Positions 51,701-64,000 of a DNA stretch of 64,000 nucleotides are shown here, one piece after another (position 1 is the first letter of the stretch; every line of letters starts with the position of its first letter). Below the pieces are notes generated by a model, which searched no databases, was not told the DNA's origin, and saw nothing but the letters and a program-made list of their open reading frames with translations. Location of the stretch: positions 39,265,677 through 39,329,676 of the forward strand of contig NC_067116.1 of assembly GCF_021347895.1 (NCBI RefSeq), read 5' to 3'. A program made the position numbers and the translations under genes. The stretch is from Acanthochromis polyacanthus. Lineage: Eukaryota; Chordata; Actinopteri; Pomacentridae.

Positions 51701-52620
51701 ACTATTTCCACAACTTTGGTCGAGTTTTATACACTCCTCACTTACCACGCAAAATGCCATATCACTTAACCCCAATTTTTCTATTTTTTTTCTTTTTCTT
51801 TTTACAGAATCCAATCCCTCGATTTCAACGTGCCACTATATCGCGTGCGGGCTCCTGCAATAGGCACCAACCTATCGATGCATCTCCTGATCCATACATA
51901 CTTTGACATTGATGGATTGCTGAACTGGACTGACATCAGCGAGCAGCGAAGTTGCATGTAGAAGTTTGCAAAGGCATGAAACGTTATTGTGAGAGTTTGC
52001 GGCGAGTTTGATTTTCGTGGCCTGAATCCGAAGAGCAAAGATGCGAAAGGGGTCAAAGCCTAGAGGCTATGATGAAATAAAACTCGACAGATTTATTCAG
52101 TAACATTTGCTGAAGGAAAAAAGAATAACTTGTGAAAAAAAAATAAAGTTCTGAGTGTGAGCTTATCAGCAAAAACACTGTTAAGAAACATTTGATCGTT
52201 TACCTTCTCGGTTGCAGAAAATGCATGCAAATGTAATTTTGGTTATGAATGAGGCGTGTCAAAGGTCACAAACATGATCTGAAGCTGCAATTCTAGCGTG
52301 CCTCTTGAAGAAGTGGCTGCTTTACCCACGGATGTGGTTCTTTCATGCATCCAGAAATTACGCATTCCCAATTTATGGGGAAAAGCAAGTAAACGATGAC
52401 CTATGTAAGACAAATGGTGCTTTTCTCATTACACTCGTGGCCTGGTGTGTCATGTCAATTAATATTTAACCTTTCACAGAGGCATCACATGTGTTGCTGG
52501 CGCCTTGTCAAAACATTTTATCAGAGAAAACAAGGAGCGACTCGTTCTTATCCATCGCAGTGTAAATGTTGCAGAGGAGCGCACGTCTGTGTTTTATCTA
52601 AAGGGTCTAATGCAATCTTT
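48768..52620. other. Upstream flank of onecut3, no gene seen
   Basis: No recognizable exon on either strand. Single ATTGAT sites lie at 49045 and 50095. Open frames here are short or domain-free. The composition is mixed rather than repeat-like, consistent with regulatory DNA but not proof of it. Confidence 0.4.
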
Positions 52621-52676
52621 TCCAGCTATCCGAGGTTCAGTTTGCAACACCAACAACCCCATGACATGGGGGCCAG

Positions 52677-52690
52677 TGACGTCAGATTGG
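52677..52690 (+). promoter_or_regulatory. onecut3 proximal promoter: CRE plus inverted CCAAT box
   Basis: TGACGTCA (52677-52684) is followed one base later by ATTGG (52686-52690), an inverted CCAAT box, in a GC- and CpG-rich block running to about 52830. GCACATGCGCAC near 52734 resembles an NRF1 site. There is no good TATA box. The arrangement suggests transcription starting between about 52750 and 52850. Confidence 0.5.
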
Positions 52691-52799
52691 CCCCAGACAG
52701 AGTGCGCGAGCGCGAGGATCCACCGCGGGGGCGAGCACATGCGCACAGGCTCGGTCTCATCTCGACATGAGCGCGGGCACGTCAATATACACACAGCGA

Positions 52800-53120
52800 G
52801 CGGAGCGGCGCTTTGGGTATAGTAGAAGGTGCTCAACAGCGAGAGAAATCCAGGCAGGCGCGGACACCTTCGGACACTGAGCAGAGGGTTTTTTTTTTCG
52901 CGGCGCAGTTTGTGTGGCGGCCGGGACCCGATCTTTTAAAACCATGCTGGATTGACTGCAGAGAGGCAACTACAATCAATGGCTTGGTTTTGAAATCGTT
53001 CAAAATTTATTGGAAAGGAGTGTGAGATAGAGCGACAGTGGGAGAGGGAGAGAGAGGGAGAGCAGCGAGGGAGAGAGCGAGAGAGTGGCGAGAGGGGTGG
53101 AAATAAAGATCCTTTCAACG
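52800..53120 (+). other. onecut3 5' leader with two tiny upstream frames
   Basis: Presumed 5' UTR. Two upstream ATGs each open a very short frame: MLD then stop at 52944-52955, and MAWF then stop at 52979-52993. From 53029 to 53100 the leader is almost pure purine (GAGA/GGGA repeats). A pyrimidine run ending CGCAG near 52908 resembles a 3' splice site, so an upstream non-coding exon is possible. Confidence 0.45.
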
Positions 53121-54159
53121 ATGGAGCTTACAATGGAAAACATCGGAAATCTGCACGGTGTATCTCACTCCCATCAAACGAGCGACTTAATGAACTCCCC
53201 ACACGCGCGCCAGTCGTCGGCGTCGCATCGGAACTTGGTGTCGCACGGACGGTCAGCGATGGTGTCCAGCATGGCCTCGATACTGGAGGGAGCAGGGGAC
53301 TACCGCACAGACCACGCTTTGTCTGGCCCCCTGCACCCGGCAATGACCATGTCGTGCGACTCCGGGATGAGCCTGAGCAGCACCTACACCACGCTGACGC
53401 CGCTGCAGCACCTGCCCCCCATATCCACTGTCTCGGAGAAATTTCACCATCCACACCCACACGCTCACCATCATCCGGCGCACCAGAGACTCGCAGCTGG
53501 GAACGTCAGCGGCAGCTTCACCCTGATGAGGGACGACCGAAGCCTCGCATCTATGAGTAACCTCTATGGCCACTACCCCAAAGACATGTCCGGCATGGGG
53601 CAGCCCCTGTCCCCGCTGTCCAACGGGCTCGGGTCTTTGCACAGCTCCCAGCAGACTCTCAGCGCCTACGGTCCTGGAGCTCACCTCTCCAACGACAAGA
53701 TGCTCTCCTCGGGGGGCTTCGAGTCCCATGCAGCCATGCTGTCCCGAGGCGAGGAGCACCTGGCCCGTGGTCTCGGGGGCCACGGGGCCGGGCTCATGAC
53801 ATCCTTGAACGGCATCCACCATCACAGCCATCCGCACTCTCAGGCAAACGGTTCCATGCTGTCAGACCGGGACAGGCAGACGGTGGTGGGAGGCGGGCAG
53901 GGAGCTGGGTCAGGGCAGGTGGAGGAGATAAACACCAAGGAGGTGGCACAGCGAATAACGGCAGAGCTCAAGCGCTACAGTATTCCCCAGGCCATCTTTG
54001 CTCAGAGGATCTTGTGCCGGTCCCAGGGAACTCTGTCTGACCTGCTGCGGAATCCTAAACCGTGGAGTAAACTCAAGTCTGGCCGGGAGACGTTCAGGAG
54101 GATGTGGAAGTGGCTCCAGGAGCCCGAGTTCCAGCGGATGTCAGCGCTCAGGCTTGCAG
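53121..54159 (+). CDS. onecut3: ONECUT homeobox factor, CUT-domain exon (onecut3-like), partial
   Basis: Sequence-specific transcription factor of the CUT-homeodomain class, nuclear, used in neuron, retina, liver and pancreas programmes. The exon encodes residues 1-346 plus one base (phase 1), ending LRLA just before GTGAGT, exactly where ONECUT genes split before the ACKRKE linker and homeodomain. Residues 88-108 are the conserved TYTTLTPLQHLPPI block, 109-121 are histidine-rich, 130-137 read SGSFTLMR, and about 268-346 form the CUT domain (EEINTKEVAQRI to LQEPEFQRMSALRLA). The start ATG has A at -3 and G at +4 and begins MELTMENIG. RILCRSQ and LQHLPP match ONECUT3; the human paralogues 1 and 2 have RVLCRSQ and LQPLPP. 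Other regions resemble ONECUT2, so paralogue choice is less certain than family. The homeodomain exon lies beyond the window. Synteny with pias4 and map2k2 favours onecut3. Confidence 0.88.
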
Positions 54160-54548
54160 GTGAGTGAGGAGACAGCTCCCAACCTGAGTGATGTGGAGGG
54201 ATCAATTAGAAGTCAATGTGGCGAGACTGTCAATAGCTGCTCAAACAGACATTACTAGAAGTTATTAGTCGATTTTATCGAGTAAAACTTCATCATGACA
54301 GTTGGGGTGTTAAATGTTGGGGGAAATCTATATTTTGATTGATGCTACAACCCACGATATAAACAGACTCTGTGCAACACGCGAGGTGTGATAAACAAAA
54401 GAGAAGAGGCGACTCTTAGAAGGGGACCAGGTGCAGAGGCAGCCAGCGCACACATGTTGGGTTTGACGCACATGTAGCACTTTTTACGCATAGATACAGT
54501 GTGGACACATTCATACATTCAGCCCTGTTCTTCTCTGCCTCTCTTTCC

Positions 54549-54702
<154 letters not shown>

Positions 54703-54944
54703 AAAGAGGCCAAACAAAGGAAATCAAAGCAGGATGTGACATTGATTACATCTCGCAGCTATTACTTTAAAGGTAAAAACAAGCCCACACTTTGATATCA
54801 GTGCAACTCAACAACCGTATTTTAAAAAAAATGTATCAAACTAACTTGATTTAATACTTTGGCATCTCCTCTGTCAAATGTCGAGGCAAACAAGGATCAT
54901 CTGAGGCCTCGCCAAAGAGTCGAGAGGAGCATGACCTCCTATGG

Positions 54945-55002
54945 ATCAATATTTCAGGTCCAGGCGTCCCCTTTCAGAGCAGCACGCTGATAAATGATCG
55001 AT
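54945..55002. promoter_or_regulatory. ONECUT-type site pair in intron 1
   Basis: ATCAATATT at 54945 and ATCGATTT at 54997, both close to the ONECUT consensus, lie in a complex-sequence block about 0.8 kb after the exon. Confidence 0.3.
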
Positions 55003-56197
55003 TTGGATCTGAAAGACAGAGACACAAACAGATGCGTCTTTCTCTGGTCTGTGCTGCCTCCGCTGCTCTTTGGGACACCACGTCACCAAATTTGATTTAA
55101 GGCCTGTTTGGTCATTTTAGAGCTGAGAAATAGGTTACTGTGGTTTCTGAAGTTATGTGGGTTTTTCTTCAGTATCACTCACAACACATTGGGCATTTCT
55201 ATACATAAACTGTGACACAAACCCTCTCTGTCTCACTATGTTGGTTTCCTGAATGCTTCCTCTCTTTAATCCATCCTCTCCATTTTTATTGCGCAAAGAT
55301 GATCACATTAAAGGCTGTGATTTGAACCCGCATCCCCGCCCCCTTTTAAACCCTTTAACACCTACAACCTGATTAACAGGACATAAATGAAAATGTAGCA
55401 GTGGGGTTAAAACAGGGATGTGAGTGAGAGGTCCCCTCTCATTGATGTTTGTGTAAAGGCCCTGTTTAGACGTGCTGCGCTTCCAAACGTCAATCAGCTG
55501 CTTCTGTGTCGTATTTCAGTGAACAGTTCAATTAAGCAGATATAGTGGCATATTTTAGTTCCAGTCAATGCCCTATTGAAAAGCACTTAATGGCATGTAA
55601 ATTGTTCCTTTGCGTATTTAGTGGGGTTCTGGTAAATAAAGATTTAAACACTCCACAATTGTCTCTTTAAGTGCCACTGCTGTTAAAGCTAATTGGGCTG
55701 TGGGGTTTTATATCTTCCACACCGGCACCAGGATAAAGAAAAAAAAGAAACCCAATTCAACCGACGTGTTGGAGTGGCACAGGGCTGTGCAGTGTACACC
55801 TCCTGCATATTTTAATGTGGTCAGGCCCAGGACAGCACAGAGGTGTAAGAGGTGTGTCTGTATGCACATTCTAAACACATATATAGGTTTGCAGATTGGT
55901 AACAAAAGCTGCTCTTTTAGCATGATTTGATCCAGTAGCGATAAATGCTGTTAAATGTTTCATTTTAAAGTATATTTTACCATAAAATTCTACATGTTTC
56001 TTGCTGGAAACTGCATATTCTAAGCCTATTGTGCATTAAACTGCTGCCACCGTAGATCTCAGGGAAATTCCAGTTGAGCAAAGTGACAAATGACTTGTAT
56101 GTAAATGCAGGGAGCAACATTTTACTTATTGCATTTAAAATCACAATTATCCTCGGTGCGCATGTGGGCTATAGGAGTGGGAGTTGGCGGTGGTGGT

Positions 56198-56218
56198 TGG
56201 GGGTGGGGGTGGGGGGGT
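56198..56218 (+). other. G-quadruplex-prone G-run tract
   Basis: Runs of five, five and seven G separated by single T fit an intramolecular G4 on the plus strand. A matching C-run tract is at 57328-57347 (G4 on the minus strand). Confidence 0.5.
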
Positions 56219-57833
56219 GATGCTGAAAGTGAGGCTGGGCCATACTCGCTCGGCCACATCAATCAATAAATTCAAATTACTATTCCAAATTCATCACAGT
56301 CACACAAATCAATGCAGCTGCCCTGCTTAGCTAATGCGAAAATGCCAGTGTCTGCACACACACATGACAATCCAGTCCTGAAAGGAAAAACAGAGCAGAG
56401 AAAGGCCTGTTTGGTGGAGGGGGGAGGAATGTGTGTCCTTCACGCTTAACATCTCCCAATGCAACCAGAGGCGAAGACACACAGGCTTTCCCAGCTATTG
56501 TTTTCCTCCTATACAGGCCAAACAAACAGGAGCCGCTTAAAAAAAAAATCAAAAAAAAATCTGAGCGTCTTAAAGTGCATTTGTTGGACATCTGCTGCAT
56601 AAACAGGCAGCTTCGTTGCAACGAGTCAGGCAGAGACGCGGGCAAGGTGAAGTTTGGGAGGCATTTAAAGATCGCATTAACGATGAAAACAATTCGTCTT
56701 TGCATCTGTGTTGAATTCCACACTCCATCTCAATGTATTTGGTCGGGTCAATACAGCCCTGATCGATAAGGATAGCCAGTGCATCTATCAATTATCCCGC
56801 CTCAGCACTCTCTCCCATTGGTCTCTCCCCCGGAGCAGAGGAGGGGGGAGGAAGGCGGGAGCTGGAAAAGGTTGGGAAAGGGGACAGCTGTTGTTAAAAA
56901 AAAATGAGATAAAAAAATCGAGATTTAAAAAAAGGACTCCACTGCAGACCATTTGTTGTGCGCGCACAGATTTGCGCTTCGAGGTTTGGTTGCATCAGGT
57001 AGTGCGCACGCCTCATTATCACCAAAAATAAATGGCAAACATTCCTATTTAACATCGGAGCATTCCATTTCTGCGCATGTGGCTGTTTTCCAAAACATCT
57101 GACAGTGATTTGGTGCCATGGCATGCCAGGTTCTCTCCTAAAAAAAAAAAAAAAGCGCAGTCGCCAAATTACCATCTGAATGGCCGGAGCACGTGCCAGG
57201 GTGTGCAGGTCAGGACCCACAGGACACGGAGGAAAACATTGTTGAGAATGAGGGTGGGAGGCCTCTATTCATGTTTCAATGGACTACACGCAGTTTACAC
57301 AGGCCTAATCCTGGAGCAATACTCGCTCCCCCCCCCACCCCCCACCCACAGTCACATTCAATCCCCCACCCATTATAGCTTGGTAAATATTATTTTATTA
57401 AGCATTTCTTCTCACTTCTGCGTATTTATTTCCACGTAGGCGTCCATAATTATGAGATAAACTCAACCTTTTGCTTACTAAACTGATAAATTTAGAATAC
57501 TTTATAAAGAAAAGTTGGCAAAAAATGTCTCCCTTTGCACAATTGGTGTGCATGCTACACAAACATGCTTATCTTTTTTTTTTTATTATTTGTCTCTACA
57601 AAGCGTTTGGTGTGAGTCAACCCAAGCCTGTCAAGTTGGCAGAACTCGTTTTCCTCGCAGCATCTTTGGTGTTGTGAAGGCGCTGTCCAGAGTGCTGAAA
57701 CATCCGCACCGACCTGCAGGATCTTTGTGTTGAGAGGACAGTTCAAGGTGGTGAACTGGAGTTTTACCAATACATACTTAATAGCGTTCTTGTAGGCTCT
57801 AAACACCATTATTTCATCCAACAGCTTCCACCC

Positions 57834-58167
57834 ATCGATCAATATTACAATCCACAATCGCGTCAATCACACCATCCTGCATCCTACTTTCCAGTCCAGC
57901 ACGAAGCCCACCAGGGGTTTCCATCTGAATCACACACAAAACTGGAGGTCGTGTTTATTTGTGGGGGAGATACTCATCAAAATATCCTAAAAATGTGTCA
58001 GGAGTGGCACCATTTCTTCCTCGTTTTTTGGTCACTTGAGCCAAGATAATGGGGTTTAATTGGATGGAGCATTAAGATGTGATTGATGCAGGATTTTTCT
58101 CTTTTTTTAACGAAGAGATGGCTTGATGTTGGCCTGCGAAATGATCGATTGGTACTTTAATAATTGA
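57834..58167. promoter_or_regulatory. ONECUT-type site cluster in intron 1
   Basis: Overlapping ATCGATCAAT at 57834-57843, then ATCGATT at 58144 and ATTGAT at 58162. Four cores in 334 bp within non-repetitive sequence; candidate intronic enhancer. Confidence 0.3.
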
Positions 58168-60993
58168 TGGATGAGGGGGAAGATAGGGGAGTAAACAGTG
58201 CAGCTGTGGTTTCAGAGCCTCGTTGTTCGTTAAGCACAGCAACGTGTGCTGTAAGTACTGAGACATGCATGTACAAGCATCGCCTTTGCAATCCCCTGGT
58301 GGGAGAGCAACAGTCATTTTCTTGAGGTTATACCTCGAGGCTATTTTGTTTAAATCCCGGCTTCAGTGTTGCTCATTCCACATGAAATGACATCTAGCGC
58401 CTGGCATCATTATCTGGAGCCCGGCATGAGGAGGCTGCTTGTATGTGCTGGTCTGCTGGACAAAACTCAATTGATTCAACTTGAAATATGCATAAATCCT
58501 CGTGTTTGGGGCTTCATATATATATTTATACTGGAATGGGAACCTGAATGTACAATCTTATGTATGTTTTTGTCTCTCCCATTTCTAATCCACTCATGCA
58601 CGGCTGCATAACACAGGGCAGTATCATAGCAGCAGCTGCAGCCTGCATATGTGTCGCCTCCTCGTTTCTCCCCTCTTGTATGTATGTGATCGGGATGTAG
58701 AGTGCGTCTGCGCCACATTGTTAAGGCCGATCTGGCGAGCCCTGAATCTGTATCGATTTCCATTCCCCGGCCTCTCCTTTCCATCTCTGGAGCTGCGCCA
58801 TGCGGCCATGCAACCCCCCCACCTCCATCTCTAGCACCATGCAACACCTTTTCTTCCCATTAACAGCTCACCTTTCATAACGCACAGCAGAGCGACTAAT
58901 AAACGCATGCTCCGACACCGGCGTGTTGTTACAACACCTCTCTCCAGCCAAAACTGTCAAATGCTGACTTGAGCTTTAGTGGCACCCCCCCTCTCCTCTA
59001 CACTTCTATTTCTGTGATGGAGTGGGATTAGCAGCATGAGACGACTTAAAGTTCACACTCGTTTAACCTCTTTTCGCTTATTATACATCCCACCCACACT
59101 GTTCCGTCCTGCACACTGCTCTGACCACGTCGACCTTATTATTCAAAATAATGTAATTTTAATAGAAATCAGATTAGTCTGACTGAAGCAGGAGCCTGCA
59201 CTGTCTCCCCCACATCTTCACCCATTTCTCTTGCAACGCGCGCACACAAACACACACAGTCGCTCGCACACGGACGCGCGCGTTCCAATTCACACGGGGT
59301 GTACGTGGTTAGCAATAATAAATGCAATGGAGGTCTGGACTCTGTACAGTCTCGAATACCGTCTCTTCTATTTTAGATGATCAATTCCTACGCTACTCCG
59401 TCGCCCCCTCGCCAAACCGGATCGATAGGAGAGAATGACCTTTAAATCAAATTGCTGGCAGAGTCAACGGAATGCAAGCGACGAGCATCAAAGGGTTAAT
59501 GGCACTGCGCGCGCACCATTTTCCAAGCAAAAACACACACATACACACAAAGAGGCCAAAAGCTAAGATGATCATAATTAAATCTCATTTTTGTGCTTTC
59601 AAGTCAAATAGCTGCACAAGATCATAAAATGTTGGAAGAATAAAGGCTGCAAAAAAGAAAAAAAAAATAGCAGCACTGTGGGCTGTTGACCCTCCATAAT
59701 CTGTATTGGTTTGCATAAGAGCCAACACAAGTGTCGGTTCCAAAGAGCAGGCTGTTGTGCAATTAAAATGTTGACCAGAGCGCATCAGCGTGGTGTCGAT
59801 GGAGTTATGTAACGGCGGGGTGCCCCAAAAACGGTGGCTGCTCCGTGCGTCCTGTGCGCCTGCGCCTCAGGGTCTCCATGCAATTCCTGCAACGCGTCAC
59901 AGTGGTTTAATGATGATTTCACTCCTGTTAATTTAAGGTTTTGTCATCATTTGCTCCCAGAACTCGGCTACTTGCAGGTGATAGGTGTCACATGTTCCTG
60001 CTCAAACAGAAATAAGTAACGGATTACTTTTTATTTTGGGGGTCGAGTAAACCCACCGCCGGTTATAAATCAGTGTCCAGCGGTGTTGAGGCAGCAGTGA
60101 TTCCGCACACTCCCTGCTTATCTGACGCCCTGACAGGGCATCGGTTATTAAAGGCCCGATAATGGCTTGTTTAATGCGCAGGCTAAGAACACAAGGCATG
60201 GACATTGTCCACGCAATTAAAGAGAAGAGAGGCGGGCGTCCAGTTGATCACTGTAAGCTTTCTATAAAAGCAGGAAGGCATTTAACAACGTATCTTCAAT
60301 TTATAGACACACAGACAGATTTCTGCTGAATTCTCACATTGGCGTGCTTTTTGGGGAAAAAAGGCCAAATTTGGAGAAGAAAAATGAGAAAGTATCTTTA
60401 TATTTAGTGTGAAATCATCTCTTGTGAATTTGTTTCCCACGTTAAAAGGAAAAACTGGATTTTGAGAGCAAATACAAGGCATTAAAATGGACATCATGTC
60501 TCCACTAAGGCCATGTCAAAATAAAAATTAAATAATAATAAATAAAAAAAAAGCTTAGGTAAAAGCAGAAATTCTCCTGCTGACAAATCATATCTCAACT
60601 GAAAGAAGAGCCAGATGGTTTGTATGGAGCCTCAGTAAGTCTTTCTGCAGGGTCGATCACAACAAAACCGCAAATACACGCACGCACGCACACACACACA
60701 CGCACAAACACACACAGCTTATCGTACCCACAGATGCAACCCGAAACTCCGGTTGGGCAACCCCACACAGATCAACAAAGGAACAAAACGACTGTGAAAT
60801 CAATTGATGAATGAATCGATGTCAGCCCTTATAGCCTTTGTGCTGCATGTTATTAAATATAAGGAAGTGGCTTCTTCGGATGGTTCTGAAAAAATAATTA
60901 ATAATTCGGTTAATTTGCTGCTTCAGTGAGACGACATGAAAATGTTGTGTGTTCAGTGCTTGTTTAAGATTTGGAAACATTTGAAAAAAACAC

Positions 60994-60995
<2 letters not shown>

Positions 60996-61041
<46 letters not shown>
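60996..61041. repeat. (GT)23 microsatellite
   Basis: Uninterrupted GT tract in onecut3 intron 1. Confidence 0.97.
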
Positions 61042-61042
<1 letters not shown>

Positions 61043-64000
61043 GAAGTGTGTGTAATATTTCCTATTGACACACACTCAGTCTAATAATGTGCAATAGCAA
61101 ATATATTATTATAAATTTAAATGAACTATAATAAAAATAAAAATAATTATTGAAAAATACTACAGCTTTATTATTAATATTTACAATAACTGTAGTGTGT
61201 TGCTGCAGCTGATTCGGTGGCTGGAAATGATGCACATGGAATTCGTATATGCCAAATAACTAATTAAATAAATAAGCTCCTGACAATTTTGACACTTTTT
61301 TGACGTTTCCAAAAACAGTGTTCGAATAAATTCAACAATGTAAAATTGAAAATAAAAAAAAAACACTAAACGTCCAATTTTCGCAACAGAACGACAACGA
61401 AAGCATCACTCTATTTATTTCAATTTTAATCTGCTTTTCTTTTGTATCCGAGAGCATAGATCATCTAAATGCAATTAGGTCACCGCAATAAGGCTCAGAA
61501 GTATCTCTGTCGTCTCTCCACATGATTGAGTGAGGACGGTATTGGATTGAATCTCGGAAAATTCCTGCATATTGAAAACCTGTCTGCATCTCCCCCGTGG
61601 AGAGTAAACAGTATCATCTGACTGCAGATTCTCCTGCGACAAATAAGAGAAAAAAAATTGCAGAGAACTGACAGCTCAGTCCCGACATTTTGAAGACATT
61701 TGGCGAAACAACGCGCATCAAACTTTTCCAAATGTGTCCATCTCGCTGCAGGAGTTTTTGTGTGAATATAATAATTAAATAAAAGGCAGAAAACTTCCAC
61801 CTCATTGACCTCTGTGTGTTTGTGTAGTCCCGCGAGATTTTAAAGCTACTGCAAGAACTCCAATATTTTATTTTCTTGTAGTTTTCTTCTCATATCTGTT
61901 TTATTCTATTTTTATCCTAAAAGACAAAACAGAAATCCAAACAAAGACTGATTAAATGTTAACTAGTTGCATTGCAATATTTATAAAGTAGATTCTAAAG
62001 CAACCAAGCAGTTCAATTTAAAGATATATTTTTTAAAAGCAATATGTTTCTGTGTATGCAACCACATTTTTCATTTGTGGGTAATTTTGGCCCAGTATAC
62101 AATTAAGGTTCAAATCTTCCAAATAAGCTGCAAGCACACATAAATAAATGACAGAAACACACACTCAGCGGCGCCCACACCTGTTGTGTGTGTGTGCGTG
62201 TGCGTGGGGAGGAAACCGTGGGCCTCCTCGTCTGTACAAAAAATAAAGCATCATGATCATTACCGCTATCACGCATAACTGGTCAAAGCAATTATGAATG
62301 GAATCAATGATAATCACAGATAAGAGTATCACTCCAACAATGGAGCCACTCGTACAAAAAAATAACTGGCACATGCGGACCAAGGCTGCTATTAAAGCGG
62401 TCAACAACAAAAAAATAAAATTATAATACTGGTTAAATTTCGCTCGTACGCTTCTCTCAATCATGCGCTTAAATGGCTGAGTGCGTTTAATTATCTAAAA
62501 CCTCATAAGGAGCGTGATCATCACGGGCAGCAGCCTCGACTGATTATCGAATTTTCTTAACACTGTGCAATTTCTTAGCTTCAACCACCGCGTTGCTATT
62601 ACCACGTTGGGATGAAAACAGGAGCTGAATAAACCTACAATCCTCGGGTTCGCTGTTTTTTGCGCATCTCAAATTTACGCACGGCGCATAATAACGGCGT
62701 GTTTTCATGTATATTATCCAGCGAAAATATAAATCCTATGTACGCAAAGCGGCTGCGGCAGATAGATGATGCAGTAAATCCAACAGAAAGAGAGGGAGAG
62801 AAAATGAAAATGTTTCAGGCAGCAGCAGGACTTAAAGGTGGGATGTGGGCGAAGGTGTAACTGAGTTCAGGTTGAGTGTTATTGAAGTGCTGGAGAAGAA
62901 ATGCCTCGCAGCAGAGTCGCAGGAGAAGGCAAACAAACAAATTGTGCCGCTTTATCAGTATATTAACACCAATTCTCACTCATTACATTAAGGAGTATCG
63001 AGCTGGAAGTGTTTTGGCCTGGCGAGAGAGTGGAGGAAGAGAGGGAGAGCTTGGCACTGCCCTGCAGCCAAATGCCACAGTGTGGATGCGCACGCAGCCA
63101 TCAATCTTTAGGGCAACAGTCCATGAGAAGCAGCAGAGACGTTACTTAATAAATAGGCCGAAGCCCAAACATCAAATTGCCCAATCACGCTTCTTGCAAC
63201 ATGGAGAGGAGTGCAGCTACAAGCATGGATTATCAGCGAGGACAGTATCGCGTTGCAACAAGAAAAGGGCTGCACTGCTTGGGATTGTGTGTGTTTGTGT
63301 GTGTATAAACGCACCGAAGCGTAACCGGTAAACATGTTCATTGGTAAATTAATTAAATCAGCAGACTATGTTGACCTCGCTTGCTTTGCAGGGATCACAA
63401 ACAGGATCGGATTCCAAGCCGCGCACACTAGCAGAGAGAGAAGGAGGGTTTCAGAAACCTGCTTCCTTATGCAGATGCGTAATCATGGTTTCATAAAACA
63501 CTATAGGCACAATATTAGGCGGTTTGACTTTCTCATTATGAGCAGGAAGGGCAGTGATGATCAATAAATGATTAATGCTCAAGATGGACTCACATCTGCA
63601 GGGAGAGAGGAGGCCCCGCACGGCAGACAGCTGTGAATATTCAGCATCATCTAGCTAAATATAGAAAGGAAGAAAAAAACCGCACACCGATCCGATGGAA
63701 CAAACAGGTGATGATGATTTACTGTATTTCCCTCCACTCTGATTTTCACAGCCAAAAAAAAGAAGCAAAAAAAAGAAAAAGGCTCCTGCACCGGTGCATT
63801 TCTCGCGTCTCCATGCAGCCCCCTTCATGAATATCCTCTCCAGGCCCACTCCCCCCCTCCGAGGCATAATTAATTGGACGAACTGAATTTCACACACGAA
63901 TTATTCACGAATCTATCGATCGATATTGAACACCCAGGGCCTTTCTCTTAACCTCGCTTGGTTTGTCGTGAAGCAAAGAATATTAATGTCATCAGTGGAG

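Noticed and set aside
53085..53120. Extending onecut3 upstream in frame to 53085
   Set aside because: The codon at 53085 is GTG, not ATG. The family N terminus begins at the MELTMEN methionine, 53121, which has a strong initiation context.

Overview
This is vertebrate nuclear DNA, almost certainly from a ray-finned (teleost) fish. The genes are split by GT-AG introns. The repeats are of teleost type: Tc1-like transposase relics, TTAA-flanked and hAT-type MITEs, and many CA/GT microsatellites. An intact foxq2 gene is present, a forkhead gene that placental mammals have lost. All gene models were assembled by eye from splice signals and protein similarity; no alignment or transcript data were available.

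Layout. (1) Positions 588-4046, minus strand: the first four coding exons of a MEK-family kinase, best read as map2k2; the rest lies beyond position 1. (2) 10271-19528, minus strand: a complete eleven-exon pias4 (SUMO E3 ligase), whose exon lengths sum to an intact 507-residue frame, followed by a probable 3 kb 3' UTR. Its first intron appears to begin with GC rather than GT. (3) 22671-24247, plus strand: a complete two-exon foxq2 with an N-terminal Eh1-like repressor motif, a TATA box and a poly(A) signal. It is head-to-head with pias4. (4) About 24.5-52.6 kb: a gene-free interval with repeats, microsatellites and candidate cis-regulatory clusters. (5) 53121-54159, plus strand: the first coding exon of a ONECUT transcription factor, best read as onecut3, carrying the CUT domain. 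Its first intron fills the rest of the window and the homeodomain exon lies outside.

The genes do not form an operon-like system. map2k2, pias4 and onecut3 all map to human 19p13.3, so the window looks like a conserved synteny block that also keeps foxq2. The long empty flanks of onecut3 suit a developmental gene with distant enhancers. They contain clustered ATCAAT/ATCGAT-type sites that ONECUT proteins bind, including a perfect 19 bp inverted pair and a tandem pair, which suggests auto-regulation (inference).

Mobile DNA includes an hAT-type MITE with a perfect 8 bp target duplication, two copies of a TTAA-flanked element, a 546 bp foldback Tc1/mariner-like element inserted into an older tandem repeat, decayed Tc1-like transposase fragments, two copies of another MITE family and a roughly 2.2 kb field of diverged tandem repeats. 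I saw no CRISPR array, no tRNA or rRNA gene, and no clear new multi-gene system.
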